This document shows, piece after piece, positions 12,318 to 22,480 of a stretch of DNA of 64,000 nucleotides. The notes under the pieces are model-generated. The model saw nothing but the letters and a program-made list of their open reading frames with translations, was not told the origin of the DNA and made no database searches. The DNA lies in NCBI GenBank assembly GCA_022925895.1, contig JAKSYS010000222.1:20561-84560 (forward strand), given 5' to 3'. This DNA is from Fragilaria crotonensis (lineage: Eukaryota; Bacillariophyta; Fragilariophyceae; Fragilariales; Fragilariaceae). Position numbers and translations under genes: made by a program. The first letter of the stretch is position 1. Every line of letters begins with the position of its first letter.

Positions 12318-12827
12318 ATGATCCCCATGAGATTGCTACTTCTGGCTTCATTGGCTGTATCAGCCCAATCTCAATATCCATCATGCTCAATATGTGGCGA
12401 TGGAAAGACAGTAGGAGCACCGGATGTCATCTTTTCTTTCTCACAACAACCTGACGTTCCTTGTGGTCTTTTGGAAATTGCTGGTAATCTTGGTCAGATT
12501 ACGCAAGAACAATGCGCCTTCCTACCAGGACTTGTTGCCGTTGATTGTTCTTGCCAAGAAGCCTCTGACCCTCCCGCCGTGGCGTCACCAACCGCAGCAC
12601 CAATTGCACCTGCGACAGCCAAACCAATACCAGATGCTAGCAGCGCTCCGGTATCAGATGCTACCGATGCTCCAGTATCTTATCCCACCGGTGCCCCCGT
12701 GCCAGATCCTACAAAGCCTCCGGCATCGAATGCCAAAACTCAAGTTCCACTGACGGATGTCTCAATGGCCATTGGGATATTGTTTGGGAGTTATGTAATC
12801 GTGACGACAAGGTGGATACAGATTTAG
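12318..12827 (+). CDS. short secreted Cys-rich/Pro-Thr protein, truncated paralogue
   Basis: 169 residues counted from the ATG at 12318, chosen because it is followed at once by a signal peptide (MRLLLLASLAVSAQS) and matches the start of the paralogue at 14465. The mature head has six cysteines spaced CxxC-x22-C-x16-C-x10-CxC, exactly as in the paralogue; the domain is not one I can name. A Pro/Ala/Thr/Asp linker follows. After PLTD (about 12762) the similarity stops, and the last 20 or so codons read through a fragment of the neighbouring ankyrin gene in a foreign frame, which supplies a hydrophobic stretch (IGILFGSYVIVTT). The Lys/Asp repeat tail of the paralogue is missing. It could still be made and secreted, or be a chimeric pseudogene. 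Confidence 0.6.
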   Translation: MIPMRLLLLASLAVSAQSQYPSCSICGDGKTVGAPDVIFSFSQQPDVPCGLLEIAGNLGQITQEQCAFLPGLVAVDCSCQEASDPPAVASPTAAPIAPATAKPIPDASSAPVSDATDAPVSYPTGAPVPDPTKPPASNAKTQVPLTDVSMAIGILFGSYVIVTTRWIQI

Positions 12828-12905
12828 AGAATCAAGCTGGCTTGAGAGCACCGTATGTAGCTCGCAATTGTGAAATGTTCGATAAGGGGAAATGTCTGGA
12901 CGGAA
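12768..12905 (+). pseudogene. remnant of duplicated ankyrin gene
   Basis: Read in its own frame, this gives NGHWDIVWELCN followed by DKVDTD, NQAGL and ARNCE. These match NGHWNIVWELLH, DKVDTS, NKAGS and ARNCD of the ankyrin protein at 9447, but with the intervening repeat deleted. The non-coding DNA after it (about 13018-13145) also matches the 3' flank of that gene (about 10385-10505). It is the scar of a duplicated ankyrin gene and supplies the 3' end of the short secreted protein. Confidence 0.75.
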
Positions 12906-13149
12906 ACGCCTAGGTGTGTCTGCAACAGCCGCGGGGACGAACAGAGTACTCGTACCAGACGAAAAGGATCTGCTCACCAGCGAAAGTGGAAAAGTGGATA
13001 AAGGAGCCTCGGGTGCAAGGATATAAGTGCCCGATACTGTAGTTAAGTGGAGGAGAACGCTGCAACCTGCGAAACCAAGAACTTCAATGCATAATTGTTT
13101 TACCAATAGGCAAGTAAAGCACGGCTTTGGCCTCGATTATGGACATCAA

Positions 13150-13690
13150 CACGCTACGGTTTGATTCACTGGTTCTTATTGGAGGAATTGAAGAAGAACA
13201 AGCATCATCATTGAAAGCAACTCGTTTTCCAAAGCGATATGTACGAAGTGCTCACTCGGAGCCACCGGTACTAAGGACGAGTGCTGTAACATGTTCTCCA
13301 GTACGCTCGTAACGACAGCGACTATGGAAAATCATTCTTCTGATATGCAGGGAGACATCCCCTATGCCCAGGCTATTACAGACGACTACGTGAAAGGACA
13401 ACTGGAAGGAAGCAAAGACTCCAGTGCTTCTTCCTACTGCATGTGATATTCCTCGTATACTAATGTTGACCTATCATCAAATCATGGTTCGACGATTTCT
13501 GGAAGAAAAAGTCGCAGGGTGCTATTCTTGAGAGCCATGTTCTTTCGTGGCTTCACAATTGGGCCCAGGATGCAGGCATCTATGAATTTATTCCTGGCGC
13601 AACTGGGGACAGGGTTGAAGGCTCGTAAAAATGCCTTTCTTTACTCCTTTGAAGATATCGGGAGAGTAGATGATTTGTGGCGATGCCAGA
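13150..13690 (+). pseudogene. decayed copy of SnoaL-like gene
   Basis: The DNA aligns with about 11345-11910 of the intact gene. Examples: GGTTTGATTCACT for its GATTTGATTCACT, TGGAAAATC near TCATTCTTCTG, ATTACAGACGA, and GAGAGCCATGTTCTTCGTGG with one extra base. Several small insertions and deletions and stop codons break the frame, and the first exon and half of the first domain are gone. It follows the ankyrin remnant in the same order as the intact pair. Confidence 0.8.
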
Positions 13691-14464
13691 TTCTGTTTTC
13701 GCTGGTGGTAAGAATTTCCCATAGGCCTCAGAGAATTCAGTTCTCTACAGTTCCAATTCGCACGGGCGTGCTTGCAAGATTGACGTGTCTGCGCACCTTC
13801 CCAGGCGTGTCTCATACGATATGCCTGCGTGACCGTAAGTGGTATAATACCATAGTACCAAAAAAATTGGATTGCAGATTGCAGTTTACACTACCTGGTA
13901 GTATACTACAAGTACTACACTTCAGGTGATGTATCGGACTATGATGTATGCGGATGCTCGTTCTTGTTATGTCACAGATACACATCATGTGTATAGTGTA
14001 CCTCTTGTTTTCGCTCGTATGACTCTAGGCGGGAGGGTCGGTGGTTCAAACCTCGATCCTTTGTTTTGAATTCAAGTCTTGTCAACTCGTTATGCACATA
14101 GGGGAAGGCCGCTCAGTGGGAAGGAATTTGGAGGGGTTACTTCGAATCTTTAGCATACTCTGTGCTGGAATAGAATTTGAATTCAAGAATGAAATTATAC
14201 ATACATTATAAAATACATAAGAGGCGATCGTGCAATTCTCCTATAGTGACACGATCGGAAACATGTGTGGTACACGTCATGTATAGTGGAGCAATGGACT
14301 GCTTAATGTATGATGTATTCCCACTACACACAAAGGGTGCGCTTACTCGGAAGTTCGCGGAAAAAAGCTTCCTTCAATTACATTGCGGCACAAGCTAAAC
14401 AAAAACGCAAGCATAAAGCGGAAAGGGCGGCAATATTACAAGCAATCTTTGAGAGAATCTTGTG
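13691..14464. other. intergenic, promoter of long secreted protein
   Basis: No gene seen. The last 60 bases are shared with the promoter of the short paralogue. At 14041-14055 there is a tRNA B-box-like string (GGTTCAAACC), but no tRNA fold can be drawn around it. Confidence 0.45.
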
Positions 14465-17143
14465 ATGCCTCCCATGAGATTGCTACTTCTTGCTTCGTTG
14501 GCTGTATCAGTCCAATCTCAATCTCAACCTTGCTCAGTATGCGGTGATGGAAAGACGGTAGGAGCGCCGGATGCCATCTTTTCTTTCCCACAACAACCTG
14601 ACGTCCCATGTGGTCTTTTGGAACTCGCTGGTAGTCTTGGTCAGATTCCACAAGAACAATGTGGCTTCCTCCCACGTCTTGTTGCCGAGGACTGCTCTTG
14701 CCAAGGACCCTCTGAGCCTCCTGCCGTGGCAACTCCAACCGCAGCGCCAATTCCCCCTCCGACTGCTAAACCAGTACCAGATCCGACATCACCACCAGTT
14801 CCAGATCCTACCAGCGCTCCTGTTCCTGATCCTACCGATGCCCCCGTGCCAGATCCTACCAGCGCTCCTGTTCCAGATCCAACCGAGCCTCCTGCATCGA
14901 GTGCCGGAACTCCAGTTCCTCTGACGGATGCTCCTGTTGTACCTCTGTCGGACGCTCCAGTGACATCGGCTCCTATACCAGTACCGACTACGTTTCCTTC
15001 CCAAACTGCGCCAATTTCAGCTCCACCACAGGAGCCATTTACCGAGGCTCCTGTATCGACTGATGCTCCCGTAATTTTGGAATCTCCGGTATTAGAACCA
15101 AGTTTGGGTGACCTTCCAACGATCGCGCCAATGATTGTGATTGAGGAACCTCCGACATCTGCTCCTCTGCTTGTGATTGAGGAACCTCCGACAGTGGTCC
15201 CAGTTCAAGTTGTTACACCAACTTTTGCACCAGCAGCTGTCACGATTCCCACCAAACCATCGCCAGTGTACAGTGGTGATGATGACGATGGTGACGACGA
15301 TGCTGGTGACAAGCCAGCACCATCACCTGTCAAGACACCTACCAAACATTCTCCAGTGTCCAGTGGTGATGATGACGATGATGGTGAGGTACCTGCACCA
15401 GCACCAGTTCCAAGCAAACCAGCTCCAACTAAAGAAGATGCGGGTAAGGGCAAGGGTGTTGTAGACAAAAAGCCCAAGGGCAAAAAGGATAAAAAGGCAA
15501 AGAAAGAAGACGACAAGAAGGGTCCGAAGGTAAAGAAGGGAGATGATGACGACGACGATGGCAAAGGAAAGGGCAAGGGCTCGGACGGAAAGAAGGGAGA
15601 TGATGATGACGATGATGGCAAAGGAAAGGGCAAGGGCTCCGATGGAAAGAAGGGAGATGATGACGATGATGGCAAAGGAAAGGGCAAGGGTTCTGATGGA
15701 AAGAAGGGAGATGATGACGATGATGGCAAAGGAAAGGGCAAGGGCTCGGATGGAAAGAAGGGAGATGATGACGACGATGATGGCAAAGGAAAGGGCAAGG
15801 GCTCCGATGGAAAGAAGGGAGATGATGATGACGACGATGGCAAAGGTAAGGGCAAGGGCTCGGATGGAAAGAAGGGAGATGATGATGACGACGATGCAGG
15901 TAAGGGCAAGGGCTCCGATGGAAAGAAGGGAGATGATGACGACGATGATGGCAAAGGAAAGGGCAAGGGCTCTGATGGAAAGAAGGGAGATGATGATGAC
16001 GACGATGATGGCAAAGGAAAGGGCAAGGGCTCGGACGGAAAGAAGGGAGATGACGACGACAACGATGGAAAAGGAAAGGGCAAGGGATCCGATGGAAAGA
16101 AGGGAGATGATGACGACGATGATGGCAAAGGAAAGGGCAAGGGCTCGGACGGAAAGAAGGGAGATGATGACGACGATGATGGCAAAGGAAAGGGCAAGGG
16201 CTCGGACGGAAAGAAGGGAGATGACGACGACGACGATGGAAAAGGAAAGGGCAAGGGATCCGATGGAAAGAAGGGAGATGATGACGACGATGATGGCAAA
16301 GGAAAGGGCAAGGGCTCGGACGGAAAGAAGGGAGATGATGACGACGATGATGGCAAAGGAAAGGGCAAGGGCTCTGATGGAAAGAAGGGTGGTGATGATG
16401 ACGATGATGGCAAAGGAAAGGGCAAGGGCTCCGATGGAAAGAAGGGAGATGATGACGACGATGATGGCAAAGGAAAGGGCAAGGGCTCGGACGGAAAGAA
16501 GGGAGATGATGACGACGATGATGGCAAAGGAAAGGGCAAGGGCTCTGATGGAAAGAAGGGTGGTGATGATGACGATGATGGCAAAGGAAAGGGCAAGGGC
16601 TCTGATGGAAAGAAGGGTGGTGATGATGACGATGATGGCAAAGGAAAGGGCAAGGGCTCTGATGGAAAGAAGGGTGGTGATGATGACGATGATGGCAAAG
16701 GAAAGGGCAAGGGCTCTGATGGAAAGAAGGGTGGTGATGATGATGATGATGGCAAAGGTAAGGGCAAGGGCTCTGATGGAAAGAAGGGTGGTGATGATGA
16801 CGATGATGGCAAAGGAAAGGGCAAGGGCTCTGATGGAAAGAAGGGAGATGATGACGACGATGATGGCAAAGGAAAGGGCAAGGGCTCGGACGGAAAGAAG
16901 GGTGGTGATGACGACGATGATGGAAAAGGAAAGGGCAAGGGCTCCGATGGAAAGAAGGGTGGTGATGATGACGATGATTCCGGCAAGGGCAAGGGCTCAG
17001 CCGAAGGAAAGGGCGTCGGCCCTAAAGGAAAGAAGGGCGATGATGACGATGGCGACGAAGGAAAGGGCAAAGGAAAGGGCTCTGAAACAAACATTGGCGA
17101 TGACGATGATGACGATGACTACAAATTAAAAACCGGCGAGTAA
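14465..17143 (+). CDS. secreted protein with Cys-rich head and K/G/S/D repeat tail
   Basis: 892 residues from the ATG at 14465. Layout: signal peptide (MPPMRLLLLASLAVSVQS); Cys-rich head with CxxC-x22-C-x16-C-x10-CxC spacing; Pro/Thr/Asp repeats of the form VPDPTSAP (about residues 95-150); a Pro/Ala/Val/Thr-rich linker (about 150-320); a Lys-rich segment; then about 25 copies of a 19-21-residue repeat made of GKGKGKGSDGKKG plus a run of Asp. It ends in an Asp-rich tail. The tail is a polyampholyte with alternating Lys and Asp blocks. Diatoms use Lys- and Ser-rich or acidic secreted proteins in silica cell walls (silaffins, silacidins), so a wall or extracellular-matrix role is a reasonable inference, but I know of no proof. 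A short paralogue lies at 12318. Confidence 0.85.
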   Translation: MPPMRLLLLASLAVSVQSQSQPCSVCGDGKTVGAPDAIFSFPQQPDVPCGLLELAGSLGQIPQEQCGFLPRLVAEDCSCQGPSEPPAVATPTAAPIPPPTAKPVPDPTSPPVPDPTSAPVPDPTDAPVPDPTSAPVPDPTEPPASSAGTPVPLTDAPVVPLSDAPVTSAPIPVPTTFPSQTAPISAPPQEPFTEAPVSTDAPVILESPVLEPSLGDLPTIAPMIVIEEPPTSAPLLVIEEPPTVVPVQVVTPTFAPAAVTIPTKPSPVYSGDDDDGDDDAGDKPAPSPVKTPTKHSPVSSGDDDDDGEVPAPAPVPSKPAPTKEDAGKGKGVVDKKPKGKKDKKAKKEDDKKGPKVKKGDDDDDDGKGKGKGSDGKKGDDDDDDGKGKGKGSDGKKGDDDDDGKGKGKGSDGKKGDDDDDGKGKGKGSDGKKGDDDDDDGKGKGKGSDGKKGDDDDDDGKGKGKGSDGKKGDDDDDDAGKGKGSDGKKGDDDDDDGKGKGKGSDGKKGDDDDDDDGKGKGKGSDGKKGDDDDNDGKGKGKGSDGKKGDDDDDDGKGKGKGSDGKKGDDDDDDGKGKGKGSDGKKGDDDDDDGKGKGKGSDGKKGDDDDDDGKGKGKGSDGKKGDDDDDDGKGKGKGSDGKKGGDDDDDGKGKGKGSDGKKGDDDDDDGKGKGKGSDGKKGDDDDDDGKGKGKGSDGKKGGDDDDDGKGKGKGSDGKKGGDDDDDGKGKGKGSDGKKGGDDDDDGKGKGKGSDGKKGGDDDDDGKGKGKGSDGKKGGDDDDDGKGKGKGSDGKKGDDDDDDGKGKGKGSDGKKGGDDDDDGKGKGKGSDGKKGGDDDDDSGKGKGSAEGKGVGPKGKKGDDDDGDEGKGKGKGSETNIGDDDDDDDYKLKTGE
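15540..16990 (+). repeat. about 25 in-frame 57-63-bp coding repeats
   Basis: Head-to-tail units such as GGCAAAGGAAAGGGCAAGGG + CTC + GATGGAAAGAAGGG + a (GAT/GAC)n run. Units differ mainly at synonymous sites, in the length of the Asp run (5-7 codons) and in a GAT/GGT switch (D to G) shared by a block of late units, which indicates recent unit duplication and homogenisation. The coding strand is almost pure purine for 1.45 kb. The lack of stops in other frames here is a by-product of the repeat, not evidence for extra genes. Confidence 0.95.
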
Positions 17144-18495
17144 GATTGTGCGGATTCTTCACTATGATATGCATGGGAAATAGAGGGTGAGCTCCAGTCA
17201 CCAAAAAAGAAGATATCTATCGACGCCAAGATGCTTTGTGGCTTCGGCTGTGTTTTGCTCGATAGTTTGTTACAATAAAAGATATGTCGATTTCGCTTTC
17301 GCTTCAAAGCAATGATTATTAATTTCCGCTTATTTTTGCATTGTTTGACTCACATTGTGGAAACAACGTTGATCGAACTATGCGACATGTACTCCTACGG
17401 TATTCCTTGCTTGGCTTAGCTTTGACTTGCTATGCTATTGAGTGCCTTGTCGGGCCAGTCATGGGTCCAACTACGATCATGCTTGTGATTGTTTCTACCA
17501 CCCTTGCAGTCATGCGGGTTCACGAGAAGAAAGCAGGAGGCATGAAAGTCAAATTCGATTCGATACTCAATGATTTCCAGGTTCATGGCCGCGTGTGCAT
17601 GCATGCAAAGGACAGATAGGTACATGTTAACAAGTTCCCCAACGAATGAAGCTCCTTGCGTTGCGTCAACATTTAAACAGTGTTTGAAAGAATTTGAAAC
17701 CATCTTTGTTGAATCTTTTAATGAGAGACATCCAATATCCCGAATATCCATGCGGTTATTGTCCATGTAGTAGGGATGCATATGATATAGCGTCTATGGC
17801 GTACGACATAGTTCGAGTTTGCACCAGAAAGTACTTCCTGCTTTCCCCCCATGCGCCAGAGCGAGGAAGGAACGCGTGTGCATTCGTTTTTTACAATGCC
17901 ATTTTTGATAGGGTTGTTGTTGCCACTGGAATGAAGCAATCCTACAACACTTTCAGTGGAATATTCAATGTTTGTAGTACGTGCAATTTGTTGTGACCTG
18001 CGGCCTTTATTGTCTGATACCAGAAGGAGCAGGAGCGGTCGATTGTTTCAATTAGACACTATCAGTTGATGATGGCTTGGCATGTGGAGTGTGGAATGCA
18101 AGAGATGAGGGATGCGAGTGAAGGTCTTCTTGTCTAGGAGTTATTATCGTCCACTGCATGTGTGTATGAATATATGTGTTCGTACCGGTAGTCTAGTTCC
18201 TAAATCCGTATGTCACTCTATAATTTTTTAAACTTGCAGTACAACTGTACTTGTACAAACTGCCAACTTACCGGTAGGGTTACATCCCGTATGCATACAG
18301 TACATACTACATACCCTTTACGGTGATTTACGGTTATGTTTTAACGGATCGCATAGGAAGTTGGGCGAATCCCGATCTGTCCAGACGCGCGCGGCGCCAG
18401 TTTTGTCGGCACATACCACCGGGCACTGGGCACCGGGTATGCCAACAGCCCTAACTATCACATTCCATTTCTTCCTCCATTATTATCTTCTCACC
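17144..18495. other. intergenic with weak coding-like traces
   Basis: No gene can be supported. Between 17380 and 17996 three overlapping plus-strand frames look faintly protein-like: a hydrophobic stretch at 17400-17520 with GPTTIMLVIVSTTLAVM, and a later Cys/Tyr-rich stretch around 17750-17990. They could be scraps of a frameshifted gene, but none matches anything I recognise. The last 150 bases lead the ankyrin pseudogene. Confidence 0.35.
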
Positions 18496-19542
18496 ATGTC
18501 GCTTGTTGCGCAGCCACGCTCCAATTATGCACAACTACTTGCCGACGACGAGTTGCACAAGCATGCCGCGAATGGCAATGTCACCAAGGTGAAGGAGGCA
18601 TTGCAACAGGGTGCCAATATCAGTAGCACAGATGCTGGTGGGAACACCGCACTCATCGCGGCCGTGTGTTGTGGATACTTGCATGGTGGTGATGATGGTG
18701 GAAGAGTCCAAAGAAGGTCAAAATCAAAGGAATAGTTGAACATTGTTCGGGAGTTGTTGAAACACAATGAAGTAAATTTGTGAATTCAAAAAGATGAATG
18801 TGGTATCAGAGCCATTGACTGGGCCTGCGAATGCGAAAATTTAGATTGTCTTCGTGAGATTTTGAAACACCCCAAACTGGATGTAAATGCCCAAGAACAA
18901 GAAAAAAGAAGATGGTATGACAACTCTCATGGCAGCATGTATCGGTGGATATACCAATGTTGTCATTGAGTTATTGAAACATGACATGATTGATGTGAAT
19001 GCAGTCGATAAAAATGGCGACACGGCGCTGATCATGGCATGTGCATCAATTACAATAATGATGTTGATATGGACGTGATCCATGAATTGTTGGTAAAACG
19101 AAATGGTGGATGTTGACATCAAGAACCATCTTGGTCGTACACCCCTCATGGCGTCAAGCGCCAAGGGCAGTTTGGATCTGGTTGACAATCTTGTGGAACG
19201 TATGTGTTACTATTGATGTGAGATGCCCACGATGTTCATGGTCGCACAGCCTTTTACCTCGCAAGTCATGGGGGTCATTGGGATGTTGCGGAAGCCTTGC
19301 TATATCAGGACATTGATGCGAATGTTCAAGGTCCACTAGGCTACACAGCTCTTCTCTGGGCGATTCTTCATGGCAAGTTGGACGCTGTTTCCATGTTGTT
19401 GAAACATGACATAGTTGATATCAGTGTCAAGAAGAAAGCAGGATCAACACCTCTTGATATTGCCCGCATCTGTGAACTACATGATATTGCGCAAAGTTTG
19501 AAAAACATATCAGCTCATGACGTGAACATGTCCACGACTTGA
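18496..19542 (+). pseudogene. ankyrin-repeat pseudogene
   Basis: It starts at a good ATG (TCACCATGTC) with MSLVAQPRSNYAQLL and one ankyrin repeat, then breaks near 18690. Ankyrin fragments continue in changing frames: VVIELLKHDMIDVNAVDKNG (around 18960), PLMASSAKGSLDLVDNLVE (around 19145), and finally 19297-19542 with NVQGPLGYTALLWAIL and KKKAGSTPLDIAR, which parallels the end of the intact protein at 9447. At least four frameshifts and stops occur. A functional spliced product cannot be built without odd junctions. Confidence 0.85.
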
Positions 19543-20060
19543 GAAAGAGGATGGTCAACAAAGAGGAATCGTGTAAAAAGCCACGATGGCACAATTCACA
19601 ATCATTCAAACGCCTTGAACAACCGTAAATCATGTGGTCTCATAACACCCAGTCGTAGACGATTGCTCTATAGCTTACTGTGTGTTTCAATGCAGGTGCT
19701 CTAGAGATGTGAAATCTTCCCTCCTTGCATCAAAAGAGGCAGTGTACCTGGACGTCACAACCTATTCCTGTCTAAAGAATTCCATAACAACGCGAGGCGT
19801 TGTAACGAGAGACAGCGTCGAGAAGAATCACACATGGTTCAAGCCAGAGTAACCCAATAACGAGAATCTTCAGGATTACGATTGCAGGGTGTATTTAGGC
19901 AGGCTGGTGAGAATGTTGGCTAATACTACCAGAAGGATGACAAATTGCTTTTCAAATGCGATTGTCTGTCCAGCTGATCACACTTGTTGTGAAATGGGCA
20001 ATAAATCACCTCCTTCTCGACCACAAACTCCCTACGGCTTCGACACTGCTTCACCGCCAT
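19543..20060. other. intergenic between converging genes
   Basis: No gene or RNA seen; 3' flanks of the ankyrin pseudogene and of the pseudouridine synthase gene. Confidence 0.5.
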
Positions 20061-21776
20061 TCATACTTGCGTGTAATTGAACTTTTTTCCTTCGGCTGCT
20101 AGAAATGATTCAAATTTCGGTGGGACGGGAATCGATACACGGACCATGGATCCCTGCTCTTCTTCTTCTTCACCTTCCTGTTCTTCGTGCAACAGACTAT
20201 CATCGGCTCTCATGTCCGACAATGGATGACGGAATGCGACACTGGTGGCACACAAGAATAGTCCTCGACCCCACCGTTTCTTCTCCCTTTCATCTAAAAC
20301 ACCCCCATAGGTTGTATCACCCACAATGGGACAATGGTACATCCATGCCATTTGACGACGTAATTGATGATGTCGACCAGTTTTGGGTTTCAATTCCACA
20401 ACTGTGAGAGTTTGATTCTGTGCCTTGATGGAGGATTGGTACTGTACGACACGCCAGAGCGTAATTGCAACTTTATCATCCAATACATTCTCGGCAACAC
20501 ACCAACAATGAGTACTGTTGGGATCTACATCAATTCCCATGGCATGTGCTTCCTTGGAGGAAACGATGGATGATGATGTCGATGATGATTCCATTGGCAC
20601 CTCCAACTTGCCATTCAGAATTGCAGTATACGTTTTCTTCACTTGACGATCTTCAAATTGTCGTGACATGCTGACAGACGCACGTTTGGTTTTGGCAACA
20701 ATCAAAAGTCCAGATGTTGGTTTATCGAGTCGATGACAAAGTTCGGGTCGATCCAATCGATCCGACAGAGTCATGGGTGGTGGAGTAATGACGTAGGGCA
20801 ATGCGAATTTAATCGTATTGCGTCCTGCACCATCACGACGAGAGTTTTGTGATTGTTGACCTTTTTGTTCATCACCAGGATTCATGGCATCGTACACGAG
20901 AACACCTGGTGGCTTGTTGACAATGGCAATGTAATCATCTTCATAGACAATTGGTAAATCAAAGGATGGCTTGGCAATGTCGGAAATGTATTCGGAATAA
21001 CTCCCATGACTGCGTCGGATCTGTTTGCAAAGTATGTCTCCTGGATAGACTCGATCTCCGACAAGTCCTCGACGATATTTGAGATTCATGTTTTGGAATG
21101 GTTCAGAAGATGGTAATAAAGTATCATCATCATCCATGACACTGTCATGATTTTCATGACGATGGATTAGAATGGAACCTTTACGACATGCTTTTCGAGC
21201 TCTGGACAAGGATGGGTATTCCTCGGGTTGCAAGAGACAAAGTGCCGCAGGAAGAGTTACATTCTCGGATGTTAGTTTCAATCGTTCAATATCTTCAATC
21301 CCAAACACCGTATCAATATCAAAGTAGGTATTTGGTTGTGTCGCGTAGTAATCAACAATGACATGACCATCTTGCAGTCCTGATGGATCTGTTGGTGGAT
21401 CTGTATCTGTATCTGGAGAGTCCACTATTGCATTATTCGTACTACCAGTGCAACTACTACTTTCTTCACCACTTGTTGCATCACTGCTCCAATGCGAATG
21501 GAGACTGGATGATGTCGCATGATATGCACGACTACCGGTAGCAGTGGTAAATGTACCTGTATTGGTAACGCTTGTGCTGAATAATAATGAGCGCTCATGG
21601 ACACGTATTATTCTTGGTAATAGTGGCACACGAATACCCTTGGCGGAGATGAAACTCATGCGATTACAATAGTTCCTGGCAGTGGCCAGGGCATTGACAT
21701 TCTTCACAACGACAATCATGATCAATAACAACAACCACCATTTCATGGAACATGTACACAATTGTAACACAAACAT
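20061..21776 (-). CDS. RluA-family RNA pseudouridine synthase with secretory-type leader
   Basis: 571 residues, single exon. The catalytic core is clear: YEDDYIAIVNKPPGVLVY (about 278-295), the motif II HRLDKPTSG with the catalytic Asp at about 351, and a C-terminal KPKTGRHHQLRRQMAW with GDTTYGG. These are the marks of the RluA/TruC class, which turns uridine into pseudouridine in rRNA or tRNA. A weak S4-like RNA-binding segment (SRARKACRKGSILI ... VYPGDILC) precedes it. The N-terminus MKWWLLLLIMIVVVKNVNALA (second Met, residue 11) is a strong signal peptide, so the enzyme probably enters the ER and may go on to the plastid; there is no clear Phe at the cleavage point. A loop of about 25 residues (around 300-325) lies between the motifs. 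Confidence 0.88.
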   Translation of the reverse strand: MFVLQLCTCSMKWWLLLLIMIVVVKNVNALATARNYCNRMSFISAKGIRVPLLPRIIRVHERSLLFSTSVTNTGTFTTATGSRAYHATSSSLHSHWSSDATSGEESSSCTGSTNNAIVDSPDTDTDPPTDPSGLQDGHVIVDYYATQPNTYFDIDTVFGIEDIERLKLTSENVTLPAALCLLQPEEYPSLSRARKACRKGSILIHRHENHDSVMDDDDTLLPSSEPFQNMNLKYRRGLVGDRVYPGDILCKQIRRSHGSYSEYISDIAKPSFDLPIVYEDDYIAIVNKPPGVLVYDAMNPGDEQKGQQSQNSRRDGAGRNTIKFALPYVITPPPMTLSDRLDRPELCHRLDKPTSGLLIVAKTKRASVSMSRQFEDRQVKKTYTAILNGKLEVPMESSSTSSSIVSSKEAHAMGIDVDPNSTHCWCVAENVLDDKVAITLWRVVQYQSSIKAQNQTLTVVELKPKTGRHHQLRRQMAWMYHCPIVGDTTYGGVLDEREKKRWGRGLFLCATSVAFRHPLSDMRADDSLLHEEQEGEEEEEQGSMVRVSIPVPPKFESFLAAEGKKFNYTQV

Positions 21777-22480
21777 GAAACATCAACGTTTCAACATGCG
21801 AATTGAACTGGAACCGTCCTTCCTGAACATCGTGAGAAATGAGAAATGAAGGGCTGTGGGCGGACACATCGGATTTCGTACCGGTACAACTGGTAATGTA
21901 ATTTGTTCTCATGTACCAGTACCATGTACAGTAGCCTCGGTTATGGAATTCAAGTACTTGTGTACTCCAGTACTCGTACGGCGCTACCGTTGGTACCCGT
22001 GCTAATCATGATCCTTGTCATCCTGGTACTCAAACAGACATATGTTCGTAGATGAATAGGTATGATACAAGCAGTCCCTTTAGAAATAGTATGCATACAG
22101 TACAGTCGTCGTCTGTATAGGAGACACGAGACACGTCAGTCACAAATCTGAAGCAGACCTGCGATCGACCTTTGACACATCATTGAGAAATTGACTGTGT
22201 GACAACACACTGACATACTCACCTCCGCTTGATTCCGAACACGAACCTTTGACGTTGACGACCCACAACGTTACGAATTACTCCATTGTTACGCTTCGAC
22301 TAGATTGACGAAAGGTGTTTACAGTTGACAACGTTCACGTCCACAGTACACAACACAGTATCTACTTCATATCGTCGTTCTTGATTGTGTTTATTATCCT
22401 CAATCTCCTTGTACTTGCTACTAGCACCCATCTGCCATCAGCCTTCGCCTTATCTTAACCCATCTCATCAAATCACCACC
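21777..22480. other. intergenic, promoter of PDZ-like gene
   Basis: No gene seen. Bases 22145-22260 match a stretch at about 27005-27110 (shared strings GAAGCAGACCTG, CCTTTGAC, GACACATCA, CTCACCTC.GCTTGAT.CC), so this promoter has a second, gene-less copy. Confidence 0.5.

Noticed and set aside
14030-14070. tRNA or SINE with a B-box (GGTTCAAACC)
   Set aside because: The T-arm stem does not pair and no acceptor or anticodon arm can be drawn.
15205-17094. 629-codon open frame on the minus strand, and a 528-codon frame on the plus strand
   Set aside because: Both are shadows of the purine-rich tandem repeat of the secreted protein; low-complexity Ser/Pro/Phe or Met/Arg output, no start context or domain.
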